A stretch of 6,492 bases of DNA. It comes from an uncultured Oscillospiraceae bacterium. GTDB taxonomy: Bacteria; Bacillota; Clostridia; Oscillospirales; Oscillospiraceae. Location of the stretch: contig CALWXY010000146.1 in NCBI GenBank assembly GCA_944385595.1, positions 1 to 6,492 on the forward strand, in the 5' to 3' direction. The notes below the pieces were generated by a model, which ran no database searches, was not told where the DNA came from, and was given only the letters and a program-made list of their open reading frames with translations. Both the position numbers and the translations under genes were made by a program. Of the stretch, positions 5,497-6,492 are shown piece by piece (positions within the stretch are counted from its first letter, which is position 1; the number at the start of each line of letters is the position of its first letter).

Positions 5497-5696
5497 TATT
5501 CGATATCCAGTTCCGGGGGAATATCAATCTCGTCGGAGACGTATTTCCCGTTTTTCTTCCGCTGGCGGACGCACTCGGTGAGCAGATACTCAATCTGCCC
5601 GTTGACGGAGCGGAAATCGTCCTCCGCCCAGGCGGCGATGGCGGCGTAGAGCTTGGCGGAGAGGCGCAGCGGAATCTGCTTCTTCGCGTCGGCCAT
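5496..5696 (-). CDS. Arc-type ribbon-helix-helix DNA-binding protein
   Basis: A 66-residue protein with the pattern of an Arc/MetJ-type ribbon-helix-helix domain. A short strand (QIPLRLSAKL, residues 7-16) precedes helix 1 (about 14-26, LYAAIAAWAEDD), a turn FRSVNG (28-33), and helix 2 (QIEYLLTECVRQRKK, 34-48). Residues with side chains facing out in the strand (Gln7, Arg11) would contact DNA as a dimer. The C-terminal tail is acidic (SDEIDIPPELDIE). The ATG at 5694-5696 comes one base after the stop of the SPFH gene (TGAtATG) and no Shine-Dalgarno is visible, so translation is probably coupled to that gene. No toxin gene adjoins it, so an antitoxin role is not supported. The target is unknown; autoregulation of this pair is one possibility. 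Confidence 0.82.
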   Translation of the reverse strand: MADAKKQIPLRLSAKLYAAIAAWAEDDFRSVNGQIEYLLTECVRQRKKNGKYVSDEIDIPPELDIE

Positions 5697-5697
5697 A

Positions 5698-6492
5698 TCA
5701 GTACAGGCTGCCGGAGTTCACCACCGGCTGCGCGTCGCGGTTGCCGCAGAGGACGACCAGCAGATTCGAGACCATTGCGGCCTTGCGCTCCTCGTCGAGC
5801 TCGACCATACCGCCCTGATTCAGCCGCTCGAGGGCGAGCTCGACCATGCCGACGGCGCCGTCGACTATCATCTTTCTCGCGTCGATGATGGCGGAGGCCT
5901 GCTGGCGCTGCAGCATGGCGGCGGCAATCTCCGGCGCGTAGGCGAGGTAGGTGATGCGGGCTTCGATGATTTCCAGCCCCGCGTCCTCGACGCGCTGCTG
6001 GATCTCGCCGCGGATGCGCTCGGCCACGACCTCGCTGGAGCCGCGCAGGCTGCCCTCGTCGGCGACGCCGTCGCCCGTGGTGTCGACGTTCGGCGCGACG
6101 TCGTAGGGGTAGATGCGGACGATGTTGCGCAGTGCGCTGTCGCACTGGAGCGAGAGGTACTCCTTGTAGTTGTCGACGTTAAAGACGGCCCTGGCCGTGT
6201 CGGTGACGCGCCACATGACGGCTATGCCGATCTCGATGGGGTTGCCGAGACAGTCGTTAATCTTCTGGCGGTTGTTGTTGAGGGTCATGATTTTGAGCGA
6301 GATTTTCTTGCTCGGCATACTCACCTCAAGCTCGCCGTTTTTGGCAGCGCGGAGCTTGGAGCCGCCGTCGACGTCGCCGCTCTGGTTGAGCTTGGTCTTG
6401 GCGGCGGGGTTCACGCCGACGCAGAAGGGGTTCACGAAGTAGAAGCCCTCGCCCTTGAGGGTGCCGACGTATTTGCCGAACAGCGTGAGCAC
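5698..6492 (-). CDS. SPFH/Band 7 domain protein (N-terminus outside window)
   Basis: A member of the stomatin/prohibitin/flotillin/HflK superfamily, whose members usually form oligomeric scaffolds at membranes. 264 residues are visible and the frame is open at base 6492. The first codon here is GTG within LTLFGKYVG, so the true start and the expected N-terminal membrane segment(s) lie upstream. The SPFH domain spans about residues 1-210, with FGKYVGTLKGEGFYFVNPF (5-23), LGNPIEIGIAVMWRV (82-96), VFNVDNYKEYLSLQ (103-116) and SALRNIVR (119-126). The helical part follows with AERIRGEIQQRVEDAGLEI (157-175), YLAYAPEIAAAMLQRQQASA (182-201) and ELDEERKAAMVSNLLVVLC (231-249), ending in QPVVNSGSLY. An acidic loop, DTTGDGVADEG (137-147), interrupts the domain. 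It is the upstream gene of a coupled pair with the ribbon-helix-helix gene. The function of this subfamily is not known to me. Confidence 0.9.
   Translation of the reverse strand: MLTLFGKYVGTLKGEGFYFVNPFCVGVNPAAKTKLNQSGDVDGGSKLRAAKNGELEVSMPSKKISLKIMTLNNNRQKINDCLGNPIEIGIAVMWRVTDTARAVFNVDNYKEYLSLQCDSALRNIVRIYPYDVAPNVDTTGDGVADEGSLRGSSEVVAERIRGEIQQRVEDAGLEIIEARITYLAYAPEIAAAMLQRQQASAIIDARKMIVDGAVGMVELALERLNQGGMVELDEERKAAMVSNLLVVLCGNRDAQPVVNSGSLY

Noticed and set aside
5496..5696. RHH gene as the antitoxin of a toxin-antitoxin pair
   Set aside because: No small toxin gene adjoins it; downstream is a terminator and upstream is the SPFH protein.
5402..6145. Minus-strand open frame across the SPFH and RHH genes
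   Set aside because: An Arg-rich shifted-frame shadow of two recognisable genes, also running through the terminator at 5462-5496.
1..6492. CRISPR array, tRNA, rRNA, insertion sequence or attachment site
   Set aside because: I saw no regularly spaced direct repeats, no tRNA-like cloverleaf, no transposase or integrase motif and no terminal inverted repeats with target duplications.

Overview
The window looks like chromosomal DNA from a GC-rich, endospore-forming member of the Firmicutes, most likely a Clostridia lineage such as Oscillospiraceae/Ruminococcaceae. The evidence is a recognisable SpoVAC sporulation protein, strong purine-rich Shine-Dalgarno sites, sigma-A-like promoters in AT-rich gaps between GC-rich genes, and clostridial-looking protein sequences. 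The taxonomic call is inference. I see no insertion sequence, phage gene, RNA gene or CRISPR array. Coding density is high and no gene-free stretch exceeds 300 bases.

Layout. (1) 1-727, minus: glutamate racemase MurI, cut off by the window edge near its C-terminus. (2) 728-939: a divergent promoter region. (3) 940-1787, plus: a two-gene operon made of an unrecognised, very acidic 135-residue protein and a short O6-alkylguanine-DNA alkyltransferase, joined by an ATGA overlap. (4) 1786-1888: three successive hairpins, the last a strong terminator shared with the convergent operon. (5) 1888-4910, minus: exopolyphosphatase/GppA-family phosphatase (ppx) followed by polyphosphate kinase (ppk1), overlapping by 52 nt. 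(6) 4911-5031: a divergent intergenic region. (7) 5032-5463, plus: a stand-alone spoVAC. (8) 5462-5496: a second terminator shared by convergent genes, containing both stop codons. (9) 5496-6492, minus: a two-gene unit of a membrane-type SPFH/Band 7 protein (5' part outside the window) and a small ribbon-helix-helix DNA-binding protein, separated by one base.

Functions. The ppx-ppk pair makes and degrades polyphosphate, and tight translational coupling would keep the two opposing activities in proportion. MurI supplies D-glutamate for peptidoglycan. The alkyltransferase repairs alkylated guanine and thymine. SpoVAC belongs to the spore inner-membrane channel for dipicolinic acid, but no spoVAD or spoVAE gene follows it here. 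The SPFH/RHH pair is the least understood unit: a membrane scaffold-type protein coupled to a DNA-binding protein. Most of the window is ordinary housekeeping sequence. The items most worth a second look are the SPFH-RHH pair, the orphan spoVAC, the ppk ribosome site built from a conserved ppx motif, and a Gln in place of one of the two histidines reported as essential in E. coli PPK1.
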